The notes beneath the pieces were generated by a model. The model did no database searches. It saw nothing but the letters and a program-made list of their open reading frames with translations, and was not told the origin of the DNA. Made by a program: the position numbers and the translations under genes. Below, in pieces: positions 1 through 9,357 of a stretch of 64,000 bases of DNA; within the stretch, counting starts at the first letter, position 1; every line of letters begins with the position of its first letter. Source of the stretch: Nostoc linckia FACHB-104 (GTDB lineage: Bacteria > Cyanobacteriota > Cyanobacteriia > Cyanobacteriales > Nostocaceae); the NCBI RefSeq assembly GCF_014696615.1, contig NZ_JACJQJ010000036.1:1-64000 (forward strand), written 5' to 3'.

Positions 1-103
1 AATGTCAACTATATCAAGCTGTTAAGTCATATTTTTATACATTTATTGATTAGTTTTAACTTAAATAACTAATTATTTAGCATAACAAGTCCTGAAGAAC
101 CAT

Positions 104-141
104 AGGTAATAGGTAATAGGTAATTGGTAATTGGTAATGGG
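104..141. repeat. Short tandem repeat (GGTAATA/GGTAATT)
   Basis: About five 7-bp units of GGTAATA/GGTAATT/GGTAATG lie just before the first gene. This is the STRR class common between genes of heterocystous cyanobacteria. The open frame extends upstream into it from a TTG, but that extension is repeat-derived and was not used as the start. Confidence 0.75.
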
Positions 142-180
142 AATTTATCTCCCTCATCTCCCTCTGCTTCTTTTTCTACT

Positions 181-849
181 ATGAATAATTGTTATAAACT
201 CATCGGGATTGCTGGCGATCGCTCTTGTCCAGAGTTACCTAATTTTATTCATTGTCGTAACTGTCCGGTTTATTCAAATATTGGTCGTCAGTTACTAGAG
301 CGCACTATACCGGAAAATTATCGCCATGAGCGAACTGAGCTATTTTCTCAGGAACGGGCAGATGCTAAAACTTTAACAATTGCAGAAACTCTGACAGTTG
401 TTATCTTTCGTTTGCAAGGTGAATGGCTGGCGCTGTCTACGCAAGTTTTTAAAGAAAGCATATCGCCGACGTTGATTCATACTCTACCCCATCGAAGTAA
501 TCAAATATTACGAGGATTGGTCAATATTCGCGGCGAATTACAATTGTGTATCTCGTTAACTCATTTGCTGAATTTGGAAACTGCTAATACCCCAATTGCA
601 ACTTTGAGTCCTGTAGTCTATCCACGCATGGCGGTAGTAGAAAAAGCAGGTAGTGTGTGGGTGTTTTCTGTAGATGAACTTTATGGAATTCAGCGATTTC
701 AGCAACGTGAATTACGAGATACGCCAAATAGTATGACAGCAGCAACTCACCACTTTACCAAAGGTTTTTTCTATTGGCGTGAGAAAAGTCTCGGCTATTT
801 GGATGAGGAATTATTATTCACCACCTTGGACAGAAAGGTGTATCGATGA
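181..849 (+). CDS. WspD-type CheW adaptor protein
   Basis: A 222-aa chemosensory coupling protein that would link a receptor to the CheA kinase in the cytoplasm. The C-terminal two thirds is a CheW domain (frame around VIFRLQGEWLAL, then RGLVNIRGELQLCI). The N-terminus carries a cysteine-rich signature, GDRSCPELPNFIHCRNCPVY, with Cys4, Cys16, Cys25 and Cys28. I associate this pattern with WspD-type CheW proteins. ATG 181 was chosen because the frame upstream runs through tandem-repeat DNA. The stop overlaps the next start (ATGA at 846), so it is translationally coupled to the kinase. The matching receptor and methyltransferase would lie upstream, outside the window. Confidence 0.85.
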   Translation: MNNCYKLIGIAGDRSCPELPNFIHCRNCPVYSNIGRQLLERTIPENYRHERTELFSQERADAKTLTIAETLTVVIFRLQGEWLALSTQVFKESISPTLIHTLPHRSNQILRGLVNIRGELQLCISLTHLLNLETANTPIATLSPVVYPRMAVVEKAGSVWVFSVDELYGIQRFQQRELRDTPNSMTAATHHFTKGFFYWREKSLGYLDEELLFTTLDRKVYR

Positions 850-3125
850 CAAAACAAACAGATTATAGTAATTTTTCTATGCTGGATTTATTCAGCATGG
901 AAGTAAAAACTCAGGTTGCTATTTTAAACGATCGCCTCTTAGCGCTAGAAAATCAATCCCATCACCACGAAGACTTAGCAGCTTTGATGCGCGCTGCTCA
1001 TTCTATTAAAGGCGCGGCGCGAATTGTGCAACTTAATTCCGTTGTTACCTTAGCTCATGCGATGGAAGACTGCTTTGTCGCAGCGCAGGCGGGAGAAATT
1101 AAGTTAAATGCAACTAATATTGATGTACTGCTAGCGGCTGTAGATATGCTGCTACATATAGGTGAAGCTTGCGAAGGTAATCCTAACCCACAATTGCCAG
1201 ATGAAGCCAGTTTTCAAACTTTAGTCAGTGCGATCGCCAATATTGGCAATTCCCAGCCTGTTAGTCAAACTGTACCTGCAGAAATTCCGCCACCACAGCC
1301 AGCAGCCGAATCTCCTTGGGTTGTGTCTCCATCTCAGGTTTTTAACTCAGAGGAAAAACCCGAAACCATACAAAACCGAGTTGTGCGGGTAGGTGCAGAA
1401 AATCTCAACTCCTTGATGGGATTAGCTGGAGAATCCTTAGTTGAAGCCAAGTGGTTAGAAGGTTTTGCCGATTCTCTGGTGAAACTCAAAACTAGCCATA
1501 CACATTTATCTGGCTTATTAGAAGGGTTACAAGAGTTATTAAGTAAACAACATTTTGGACATTTAATCGAACGCCAAATTCAAGAGCAAATGAGTGTAGT
1601 ATCGCAAATAGCTAGTGAATGCCGCCAGCGATTAGGCGATCGCCACAATGAAATAGAATTATTTTGCCAGCGTTCTACTAATTTAAGCGATCGCTTATAT
1701 CGCCAAGTTATCGCCACTCACATGAGTCCCTTTGGCGAAGCTGGACAAGGTTTTCCGCGTATGGTGCGGGATATGTCTAGACAATTGGGTAAACGCATTC
1801 AATTAGAAATTACTGGGAAATCCACGCTAGTAGACAGAGACATTCTCGAACGTCTGGAAGGGCCTTTAACTCATATTCTCCGTAACGCTATAGATCACGG
1901 TATTGAAACACCCCAGGAACGTTTAGCAGTAGGGAAGCCAGAAACCGGCACAATTCGCATAGAAGTTGTCCATCGTGCTGGAATGCTGTTAATTACGGTT
2001 TCTGATGATGGGCGAGGAATAGATTTAGAATTTTTACGCCAGGAGATTGTGAGAAAAAACCTCACTGCACCAGAAATGGTTGCAAAACTCACAGAAAGCG
2101 AGTTAATGGAGTTTCTATTTTTACCTGGGTTTTCTACCGCCAAAACAGTGACAGAAATTTCTGGGCGGGGTGTGGGATTAGATATAGTACATAGCACAGT
2201 CCGGGAAGTAGGCGGTAATTTGCGGGCTGCTTCTAATTTAGGCTTAGGTATGACATTTTACCTACAGCTTCCCCTAACGCTGTCAGTACTGCGAACTCTT
2301 GTAGTAGAAATTGCCAATGAACCCTACGCCTTTGGTTTAGCACGTATAGATCAGTTAATGATGGTTCCCAGATCAGCAATTGTGGTATCTGAGAATCAAC
2401 CATTTTTTATGCTAAATGAGCAAGCGATCGCTTTAATCTCAGCCCATCAAGTTTTAGAATTACCAGCACAGGTACAAAATCCCGAATTACTCCCAGTCGT
2501 CATTATTAGCGATCGCCTCAGCCGCTATGGTGTAGTAGTTGACCGATTTATTGGCGAGTGCAGTTTAGTTGTGCGACCCCTCGACCCCCGTTTGGGTAAA
2601 GTTCCCAATATCAGCGCCGCCGCCTTACTTGATGATGGTTCGCCAGTATTAATTATTGATATTGAAGATTTAGTTCGTTCCATCGCCAAGGTGCTTTCTA
2701 GCGGACAAATTAGCCAGGTAAATCACTCCACTCAAAAAGCAGCCGTCAAAAACTACAAACACGTGTTGGTAGTAGATGACTCGATTACAGTTCGTGAAAT
2801 GGAGCGCAAACTATTAGAAAACAAAGGTTATAAAGTCGAAGTAGCCGTTAATGGTATGGATGGATGGAATGCCATTCGTAGCAGCGACTATGATTTGATT
2901 ATTACAGATATTGATATGCCAAGAATGAATGGTTTTGAACTCACCAGCCAAATCAAAAACCATGAAAAATTAAAGCATACACCTGTAATTATTGTTTCAT
3001 ATAAAGACCGAGAAGAAGATAAAATTCATGGCTTAGAAGCAGGTGCAAACTACTATCTGACAAAGAGTAGTTTTCACGACGATACCTTGCTCAAAGCCGT
3101 ACTAGACCTAATAGGCGAACCATAA
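846..3125 (+). CDS. CheA-type hybrid histidine kinase with C-terminal receiver (WspE-like)
   Basis: A 759-aa chemotaxis-class kinase. Order: HPt domain at about 1-110 with phospho-acceptor His52 in MRAAHSIKGAAR; a linker; dimerisation and HATPase domains (N box HILRNAIDHGIE, G box DDGRGIDL); a CheW-like regulatory domain; and a receiver at about 639-759 with DD near its start and Asp688 in LIITDIDMPRMNG. The CheA-REC fusion is the layout of WspE and of several cyanobacterial CheA proteins. It overlaps the WspD-like gene upstream by 4 bp and is followed by CheB. The output is probably phosphotransfer to its own receiver, to CheB and perhaps to the hybrid kinase downstream. The target is not evident. 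Confidence 0.93.
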   Translation: MTKQTDYSNFSMLDLFSMEVKTQVAILNDRLLALENQSHHHEDLAALMRAAHSIKGAARIVQLNSVVTLAHAMEDCFVAAQAGEIKLNATNIDVLLAAVDMLLHIGEACEGNPNPQLPDEASFQTLVSAIANIGNSQPVSQTVPAEIPPPQPAAESPWVVSPSQVFNSEEKPETIQNRVVRVGAENLNSLMGLAGESLVEAKWLEGFADSLVKLKTSHTHLSGLLEGLQELLSKQHFGHLIERQIQEQMSVVSQIASECRQRLGDRHNEIELFCQRSTNLSDRLYRQVIATHMSPFGEAGQGFPRMVRDMSRQLGKRIQLEITGKSTLVDRDILERLEGPLTHILRNAIDHGIETPQERLAVGKPETGTIRIEVVHRAGMLLITVSDDGRGIDLEFLRQEIVRKNLTAPEMVAKLTESELMEFLFLPGFSTAKTVTEISGRGVGLDIVHSTVREVGGNLRAASNLGLGMTFYLQLPLTLSVLRTLVVEIANEPYAFGLARIDQLMMVPRSAIVVSENQPFFMLNEQAIALISAHQVLELPAQVQNPELLPVVIISDRLSRYGVVVDRFIGECSLVVRPLDPRLGKVPNISAAALLDDGSPVLIIDIEDLVRSIAKVLSSGQISQVNHSTQKAAVKNYKHVLVVDDSITVREMERKLLENKGYKVEVAVNGMDGWNAIRSSDYDLIITDIDMPRMNGFELTSQIKNHEKLKHTPVIIVSYKDREEDKIHGLEAGANYYLTKSSFHDDTLLKAVLDLIGEP

Positions 3126-3182
3126 TTTCAATTTTAGATTTTAAATTTTGGATTTTGGATTTAAGGCTAATAACTAAGCCAA

Positions 3183-3270
3183 TCACCAATTACCCATTAC
3201 CCATTACCCCTTCCCCCTTTCCCATTCCCCAGTCCCCAATCCCCAATCCCCATTCCCCAATCCCCATTCC
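3183..3270. repeat. STRR (CCCATTA/CCCCAAT units)
   Basis: Heptamer repeats of CCCATTA, CCCATTC, CCCCAGT and CCCCAAT fill the gap between the CheA and CheB genes up to the cheB ATG. They leave no recognisable ribosome binding site for cheB. Confidence 0.85.
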
Positions 3271-4248
3271 ATGAAAATCGCCATTGTTAACGATATGGTA
3301 ATGGCTGTAGAAGTCCTACGCCGAACCATCGCCAAAATACCAGATTATGATGTTGCCTGGATTGCTTACGATGGTGTAGAAGCTATCAATAAATGTGCAG
3401 CTGATACTCCTGACTTAATTTTAATGGATGTGCTGATGCCCAATATGGATGGAGTGGAAGCAACTAAGCACATCATGAAGCGATCGCCTTGTGCAATTAT
3501 CATGGTGACTGCTAGTGTTAGCCGTTACGCTGGTAAAGTTTTTGAAGCAATGTCTTATGGCGCTTTAGATGCTATTAATACGCCTACAGAAGGTAGTACC
3601 GGACTGCTGAAAAAAATCTCTACTATCGCCAAATTAATTGATAAATCTCCCCGTCCAAGAATAGTAAATAAACCTCATAATTTACCATCATTAATTGCGA
3701 TTGGTGCCTCTACAGGCGGGCCGCAAGCCTTAACGAAAATTCTCTCGCAATTTCCTCAAAATTTTCCGGGTGCAATAGTTGTTATTCAACATTTAGATGC
3801 TCAGTTTACTGCCAATTTTGCTGCTTGGTTAAACGAGCAAACTCCCTTATCTGTACAAATAGCTAATCCTGGTTCTTCTGTGCAACCGGGGAAGGTTTTA
3901 CTAGCGGGTAGGAATCATCATCTTGTGATGCGTCCCAATTTAACTTTTGAGTATGAAGAAGAACCCTTAGATTGCTACTACCATCCGTCGATTGATGTCT
4001 TTTTTAAAAGTGCAGCTAAAAACTGGGCTGGAAATGGCGTAGGCGTTCTACTCACTGGGATGGGTAGGGATGGCGCTCAAGGTTTAAAAATGATGCGAGA
4101 TGCTGGATGGCATACCATTGCCCAAGATAGCAGAACTTCGATTGTTTACGGTATGCCCAAAGCCGCAGCCGAGTTGAATGCGGCTGTAGAGATTTTACCA
4201 GTCGATGCGATCGCCTCAGCTTGTATCAAATCTCTATCTGCTGGTTAA
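3271..4248 (+). CDS. Chemotaxis protein-glutamate methylesterase CheB (WspF-like)
   Basis: A 325-aa response-regulator methylesterase that removes receptor methyl groups. The N-terminal receiver has phospho-acceptor Asp53 ([13 protein letters not shown]). The C-terminal CheB esterase domain begins near 140, with Ser147 in [11 protein letters not shown], His174 in [10 protein letters not shown] and Asp267 in [10 protein letters not shown] as the likely catalytic triad. The start [18 protein letters not shown] and the GALDAINTP segment resemble WspF rather than flagellar CheB. This supports reading the operon as Wsp-like. Length is normal for the family. The ATG abuts tandem repeats, so its translation signal is unusual. 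Confidence 0.93.
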   Translation: MKIAIVNDMVMAVEVLRRTIAKIPDYDVAWIAYDGVEAINKCAADTPDLILMDVLMPNMDGVEATKHIMKRSPCAIIMVTASVSRYAGKVFEAMSYGALDAINTPTEGSTGLLKKISTIAKLIDKSPRPRIVNKPHNLPSLIAIGASTGGPQALTKILSQFPQNFPGAIVVIQHLDAQFTANFAAWLNEQTPLSVQIANPGSSVQPGKVLLAGRNHHLVMRPNLTFEYEEEPLDCYYHPSIDVFFKSAAKNWAGNGVGVLLTGMGRDGAQGLKMMRDAGWHTIAQDSRTSIVYGMPKAAAELNAAVEILPVDAIASACIKSLSAG

Positions 4249-4483
4249 TCTTAATTGAGGTTATCAAGAAATCTCAGTAAATTCACTATTAAAACATCAT
4301 TTTATCTTTGATTTGCACTAGAAAATACTCTGATAAATTGGTTTGATAAAATCAAAAAATATGTTTTTATAAGCTAGAGAAATCACTGATTTTTTACAAA
4401 AAAACACATTTATATTCAACACCGAAAAATAGGTTAATATTAATACAACTAATCACTTAGTTTAAATTTACTAATACTTTGAT

Positions 4484-5863
4484 ATGGTCACACACCTAAA
4501 ATTACGATCAATATCGTCAGATATCAAAAAAACTGTACCGAATTATCTTCCAGTAAATAGTTCTGAATCTGCTGTTTCTAGGGAAGATATAGCTACAGAT
4601 AAAGCCACGGTAATGTTAATTGATGATCAGCTGATTATTGGTGAAGCTGTTTGTCAAATTCTGTCTAGCGATCCCAAAATTTCATTTCACTATATAAGTG
4701 ACCCCACACAAGCTATTCAACAAGCGATCGCGCTTTCGCCAACAGTAATTTTACTGGATTTGGTGATGCCAGAAATGGATGGATTAATGTTGTTGCGTTG
4801 GTTTCGTTCCCATCCCGCAACACGCGATATTCCCATAGTCATGCTATCTAGTAAAGAAGAAGCAAAAGTCAAAGCAGAAGCCTTTGCTGCAGGGGCAAAT
4901 GACTATTTAATTAAGTTGCCAGATCCAGTTGAGTTAATTGCTCGGATTCGTTACCATTCCAAGGCATACAATAATCTCAAAGCACTCACTACAGCAACTA
5001 TTAACGCTCAATTACAAGCGAAACAATTAGAACATACTGTCAAGCAATTACAAACAACCCAAGTGCAACTTGTGCAGACAGAAAAAATGTCTAGTTTGGG
5101 TCGCATGGTTGCAGGATTAGCTCACGAAATCAATAATCCTATAAATTTCATGCAAGGTAATTTCAAATACCTTGATAATCATATCCAATCTCTAGTAGCT
5201 CTCATTCAAGCATATCAACAAGAATATCCCCAATTTAATGCTGTCATTGAGGAAAAAGCTAGCGATATTAATCTAGAATTTATTCTTGAGGATTTACCAA
5301 AAATTCTCACATCAATGAAAATCGGGTCTGAGCGGATTAGCGAAATGATTTTATCATTGCGAAACTTTGCCCGCCTCGACCAAGCTGGTAGCAAGAAGGT
5401 GAATATTCATGAAGGCATTGAAAGTACTCTATTACTTTTAAAACATCGCATCAGGCAAGATATTCAAATTGTCAAGGATTACAGTAATATACCCTTAGTT
5501 GAATGTTATCCTGCGGAATTGAATCAGGTATTCATGAATATTTTAAACAATGCTATTGATGCTGTTTTAGAACAGCACAACAAAGCTCAAGAGAAACAAA
5601 TTATCATAAAAACCGAAATAACAGAGTTAGCAACCGTTAAAATTACCATTATTGATAACGGCATTGGCATTAAGCCAGAAATCCAAGCTAAAATTTTTGA
5701 TCCATTTTTTACAACTAAACCAGTAAACAAAGGAACTGGTTTAGGATTATCAATTAGCTATCAAATAATTGAGGAACATCAAGGAAAGATTAGTTTAAAA
5801 TCAGAGCTAGGTCACGGAACAGAATTTGTGATTGAGATTCCTGTACAGTTAAATCAACCATAA
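4484..5863 (+). CDS. Response regulator-histidine kinase fusion
   Basis: A 459-aa cytoplasmic protein in an inverted hybrid order. The receiver (about 42-160) comes first, with Asp92 in ILLDLVMPEMDG. A coiled-coil linker (about 165-200) follows, then HisKA with His214 in GRMVAGLAHEINNP, then HATPase (NILNNAIDAV, DNGIGIKPE, GTGLGLSI). There is no sensor or membrane segment, so it is likely driven by phosphoryl transfer into its receiver, plausibly from the upstream CheA. It lies where a WspR diguanylate cyclase would sit in the pseudomonad operon. An AT-rich 235-bp gap separates it from cheB, so it may have its own promoter. Confidence 0.88.
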   Translation: MVTHLKLRSISSDIKKTVPNYLPVNSSESAVSREDIATDKATVMLIDDQLIIGEAVCQILSSDPKISFHYISDPTQAIQQAIALSPTVILLDLVMPEMDGLMLLRWFRSHPATRDIPIVMLSSKEEAKVKAEAFAAGANDYLIKLPDPVELIARIRYHSKAYNNLKALTTATINAQLQAKQLEHTVKQLQTTQVQLVQTEKMSSLGRMVAGLAHEINNPINFMQGNFKYLDNHIQSLVALIQAYQQEYPQFNAVIEEKASDINLEFILEDLPKILTSMKIGSERISEMILSLRNFARLDQAGSKKVNIHEGIESTLLLLKHRIRQDIQIVKDYSNIPLVECYPAELNQVFMNILNNAIDAVLEQHNKAQEKQIIIKTEITELATVKITIIDNGIGIKPEIQAKIFDPFFTTKPVNKGTGLGLSISYQIIEEHQGKISLKSELGHGTEFVIEIPVQLNQP

Positions 5864-6121
5864 AATTTTCTTGGCTGCAATCTTGATAAATTGCTCAACT
5901 AGACTTCGTAGATTACTTTATATTGGCTGACTCAGACTTATTACAAGCATTTTGATATTTTCCCCAATTTTAAATAGCAAATTTAATTCAGGGTATTCTC
6001 CATAAAATAATTGTATTCATACCATCGATAATACTTTCACCTCATATCTATTTTTGACACTATTATCGGGGTTTATCTTCTTCGCTTAAAACAGATAATA
6101 TCTCACAAACCTCCTCAATCA

Positions 6122-6874
6122 CTAGATTGCATACGAGAGAGATACTCTATCATTCTCTAGATATTTGTTATCGCATCTGCCTTGTTCGCAAATTTGACGC
6201 TCAATACCATTAAAGAATTGCAAACGTGCATCCATTGCGTCTAAAATAGCTTGTCTAGTCTGCATATCAATATTCTCATCATAATTATTGAGATGAGTTT
6301 CTATAACTGCGGCTAGTTTCGCTGCATGACTATCATCGACATCAATATGAACTTCAAAAAATATCAAGGATTCCTTGGGTAATGGCGTTGAACCTAAAAT
6401 TCCCTTATATAATTGCGTGTACAACGAGTTAACAATTCCTTCGGAAGCATAACAGACTGCACCTAACGCAGCTAAGTAGCCATATTGAAATGGAAGTCTC
6501 AAATAAGTTTCAATTAAAGCACGAGTTTCTGGTGCAGTTGGTAATGCTGCTAGAGTGCTATCATCAATACCTAGGGTACGAGTAAACCGCCGAAATAATT
6601 CTGGATGAGATTGACTTAAATCTCCCTGTCCCATTTCATCCAATAAGTTATCTAAAATTACTAACTGAGCAGCTTCATCTGAGCAGCATGATAGAATTCT
6701 GGCAAGAATCCGGTTAAATTCCTGAGAGAATTTGTACATCTGCACAGCTAGCACTTGTACGTCTGAAAGCGATAAACTTCCAGTACGACAACGAGTGAGG
6801 AAATGATGATTCCAGAGAGGATGGTTAACTGTTATTTCCCGAAAATAATTTGTTTTTAAAGATGACACAAGCAT
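6122..6874 (-). CDS. Heme-oxygenase-like diiron oxidase (TenA/PqqC/CADD superfamily)
   Basis: A 250-aa all-helical protein of the iron-containing redox enzyme (HDO) group. The six expected metal ligands can be picked out: Glu80, His90, Glu145, and the H-x3-D-x2-H set His176, Asp180 and His183 in EVHIDVDDSH. Members use dioxygen on varied substrates: UndA decarboxylates fatty acids, BesC cleaves amino acids, CADD makes p-aminobenzoate. The substrate cannot be told from sequence. The segment equivalent to the sacrificial Tyr of CADD reads HPLW, so CADD chemistry is not supported. It starts 4 bp after the methyltransferase stop on the same strand, so the two are co-transcribed. Confidence 0.8.
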   Translation of the reverse strand: MLVSSLKTNYFREITVNHPLWNHHFLTRCRTGSLSLSDVQVLAVQMYKFSQEFNRILARILSCCSDEAAQLVILDNLLDEMGQGDLSQSHPELFRRFTRTLGIDDSTLAALPTAPETRALIETYLRLPFQYGYLAALGAVCYASEGIVNSLYTQLYKGILGSTPLPKESLIFFEVHIDVDDSHAAKLAAVIETHLNNYDENIDMQTRQAILDAMDARLQFFNGIERQICEQGRCDNKYLENDRVSLSYAI

Positions 6875-6878
6875 ATTT

Positions 6879-7649
6879 TTACTTTGATACTTGAATTGCT
6901 AAATGAAGTGGTAAATCGAGCAAGGGAATAAAAAATGATTCATCTAATGCAACATGTTCTGGAGTCACACGTAATTCTTTGAGGATTGGCATTGTATTGA
7001 AATTAGCTATCTGCAAACAATTAAAATAATCTTCTAGAGTTTTGTGGATTAGTTGAACATTTAACCAAGAACCATCTCGTTTCCAAATACGTCCAGGAAA
7101 TAGCTGATCTCGCTTGCTGAAGTAGCCTTTATCTTCCACTTGGAAATAAAACGGATATGCAGCTTCACGCATATAGGGAAAGGATGGATGCGGAATGCTA
7201 AATACAAATCTGCCGCCAGGACGAAGTACTCTGGCAACTTCTGTCATACATTCTTGGGTTTGAGCAATTGTTAAATAGTTAAATAGAAAAACAGCAACTA
7301 CTAAATCTATTTCACCATCACCAAATTGTGAAAGATTCGTAGCACATCCTACTTCATATTTAATCCCTAGCGGATTTTCTGACTCTTGCAGATTTGCTGC
7401 TGCAATCATGGCTTGTGAACTATCTAATCCATATACTTGTGCAGCTCCACGTCGGCGTAATTCTCGCGTGCAATAACCTTCACCACAACCTAAATCAATG
7501 ACTTGTAGTTGATTAATCGGCTCACACATTTCTAATACAAAAGGACGAGCTGTAAAGTCTGAAAGCGAAAGCGGTTGTCCTCTAACCCAATCTGAAGCAG
7601 TGTGATTATATAGATTTATCGTAGAGTCTTTATTGTTTAAAATTGACAT
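6879..7649 (-). CDS. Class I SAM-dependent methyltransferase
   Basis: A 256-aa methyltransferase of the Methyltransf_11/UbiE-like fold. Motif I is VIDLGCGEGYCTREL near residue 50, the acidic motif II end is GLDSSQAMI, and post-motif segments are EIDLVVAVFLFNYL and VLRPGGRFVFSIPHPSF. The acceptor is unknown. It is the middle gene of a minus-strand trio: the diiron protein follows after 4 bp, and the DapA-like aldolase lies 330 bp upstream. The tight pairing suggests both act on one small-molecule product. No membrane segment or signal peptide is visible. Confidence 0.85.
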   Translation of the reverse strand: MSILNNKDSTINLYNHTASDWVRGQPLSLSDFTARPFVLEMCEPINQLQVIDLGCGEGYCTRELRRRGAAQVYGLDSSQAMIAAANLQESENPLGIKYEVGCATNLSQFGDGEIDLVVAVFLFNYLTIAQTQECMTEVARVLRPGGRFVFSIPHPSFPYMREAAYPFYFQVEDKGYFSKRDQLFPGRIWKRDGSWLNVQLIHKTLEDYFNCLQIANFNTMPILKELRVTPEHVALDESFFIPLLDLPLHLAIQVSK

Positions 7650-7979
7650 TGTAATTATTTTCGGTATTTTGCTTTAAGTTGATGAGTTATGTGCAATATT
7701 GCCAAAGCTAAAAATCAAACTACATCAGTGAATATTTATGATTTCTCTGACCTTCAAACTCTTATAATGCTTGATTAAATTGTTGTAACAAAGTCTTATG
7801 AATTATTTGGAAGATTGATGATGCCAATCTTCATCAGCATGGGTTATAGATTGAGAATAAATTTATCTATGAATGCTAATATCCCAATTTTTATGTAATT
7901 AATAAATATCAAATACATAAAAAATTGTTGCTGAATGAATTTAGTTCTAACATTCAATAGTTTAAGTTATTGAGAGTAT
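7650..7979. other. Intergenic, AT-rich, one inverted repeat
   Basis: There is no gene in this 330-bp stretch between the aldolase and the methyltransferase. An 8-bp perfect inverted repeat (GAAGATTG / CAATCTTC, 7-nt loop) lies at 7810-7832. It has no T-run on either side, so it is not a clear terminator. Confidence 0.5.
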
Positions 7980-8867
7980 TTACACTGATTTTCTAGCAAT
8001 TAAGTTAACATCCATCCTATTTTCTGATAATTCATCGATACTGCAATGACGAACTTTTGCTGAAGAGATGATGTCTCGATTACGTAAAATTTCTTTTCTT
8101 ACAGCTAATCCACCTTGATATTCATATCTAAGAAAAGGTAAGCAACGCTGATACTCTTGAGCAGCGGCTAATAATTCACCTCTGTGAAAATAATCCATTA
8201 TTGTTAGTAAATGCTCAGGATAAGCATAACCCGTCATTAACCCGTGGCTACCTGCTTGGAGTTCTGGTAGACAATTTAAACCACCCAATGCACCAAAAAT
8301 AGCCAAGCGATCGCCTATTCTATTACGTAATAGCCAAATTTTCTCAGGCGTTGGTTCTTCCTCTAATTTAATCGCCTGTATCTGCTCAACTTCTTCCGCC
8401 AAACTTGCAATAAAATTAACAGATAATTTTCCCGTTAAAGGAGGATAATCTAAAACCACTAAAGGCATTTGAGTTGCAATTCCGACTTCCTGATAGTGTT
8501 GTTTCACTTGTTGAGTATCAGAAAAGTTAGGAGGTACAACTAACAACCCCTTAGCACCTAATTTAGCCATTTGTAGCCCAAATTTTGCTGCTACATCAGC
8601 TTTTCCGCTTACTCCCACCACAACGGGGACACGATTTTTAACTTGCTGGAAAACAATTTGTGCGACACGCAACCGTTCTTGGGGTGTTAATTTAGCTTCT
8701 TCTCCTAAGACAGTCAATATCGCTAGTCCATGTACTTTTTTTTGAATATAAAACTCAACTAGACGCTTTAAACTAGCTGTATCTAATTCACCTTGTGCTT
8801 TAAATGGCGTAACTAGAACCGCATACAGCTTGGGAGATAAATAATTCTTTGTAAAGAAATTTTCCAT
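7980..8867 (-). CDS. Dihydrodipicolinate synthase family aldolase (DapA/NanA superfamily)
   Basis: A 295-aa class I aldolase with a TIM barrel. The Schiff-base Lys167 (QAIKLEEE) and the conserved Tyr141 (VVLDYPPLTG) are present. The usual GTTGE substrate loop reads LTVLGEEAKLT, so it is probably not the housekeeping DapA. It more likely condenses or cleaves pyruvate with another aldehyde. It heads a same-strand trio with a methyltransferase and a diiron oxidase, though 330 bp separates it from the methyltransferase. No strong ribosome binding site precedes ATG 8867. The substrate is unknown. Confidence 0.82.
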   Translation of the reverse strand: MENFFTKNYLSPKLYAVLVTPFKAQGELDTASLKRLVEFYIQKKVHGLAILTVLGEEAKLTPQERLRVAQIVFQQVKNRVPVVVGVSGKADVAAKFGLQMAKLGAKGLLVVPPNFSDTQQVKQHYQEVGIATQMPLVVLDYPPLTGKLSVNFIASLAEEVEQIQAIKLEEEPTPEKIWLLRNRIGDRLAIFGALGGLNCLPELQAGSHGLMTGYAYPEHLLTIMDYFHRGELLAAAQEYQRCLPFLRYEYQGGLAVRKEILRNRDIISSAKVRHCSIDELSENRMDVNLIARKSV

Positions 8868-9357
8868 AAGGATGATGATGATTTTTTATATGAAATTAAA
8901 ATTATTTTTTAAGATAATTAAAAAACACATTTTTTGATAGCATTAATCTCAAATTATTATGTTTTTCAAAAAATGAGGTACATAGTAAAGGCACATAAAA
9001 ATGTGCTTTCACAATCATCTGTACCTCAAATCGGAGTAGTTTCTTGTAGGGAAGTTATGATCTGCTGTGATTATTTTTAACAACCTTTTTAGCGAGTGAA
9101 AATCTTATTTATACCTATTTTTGATATCTCATAGATAAACCGCACATCTTCTCACCAAAGTGTCCCATTTTATATGTGTCTCGGTGGACATTCTAGTAAT
9201 CAATGCGGTTTTTATTGAATATTAAAAAGCGAAAGAGGGAAAAAGGAAAAATATTTCCCCTTTCCCCCTCAAAAACTTTACATAGTTGAGTTTAATTGTA
9301 GCTACTTGTGCTTTTAGCTGATTCCTGGTTGTTTCAGCTTTACATTTCGCGTAACTT
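8868..9357. other. Intergenic with nested inverted repeats
   Basis: There is no gene in this 490-bp stretch. At 8974-9028 an outer inverted repeat (TGAGGTACA / TGTACCTCA) encloses a second hairpin (GCACAT / ATGTGC at 8991-9006), which could form a cruciform or a structured RNA. A purine/pyrimidine imperfect inverted repeat at 9234-9270 could end ctaE transcription, but this is weak. Confidence 0.5.

Noticed and set aside
1895-2197. Open frame on the minus strand within the cheA gene
   Set aside because: Shadow of the strongly supported CheA frame; no family resemblance.
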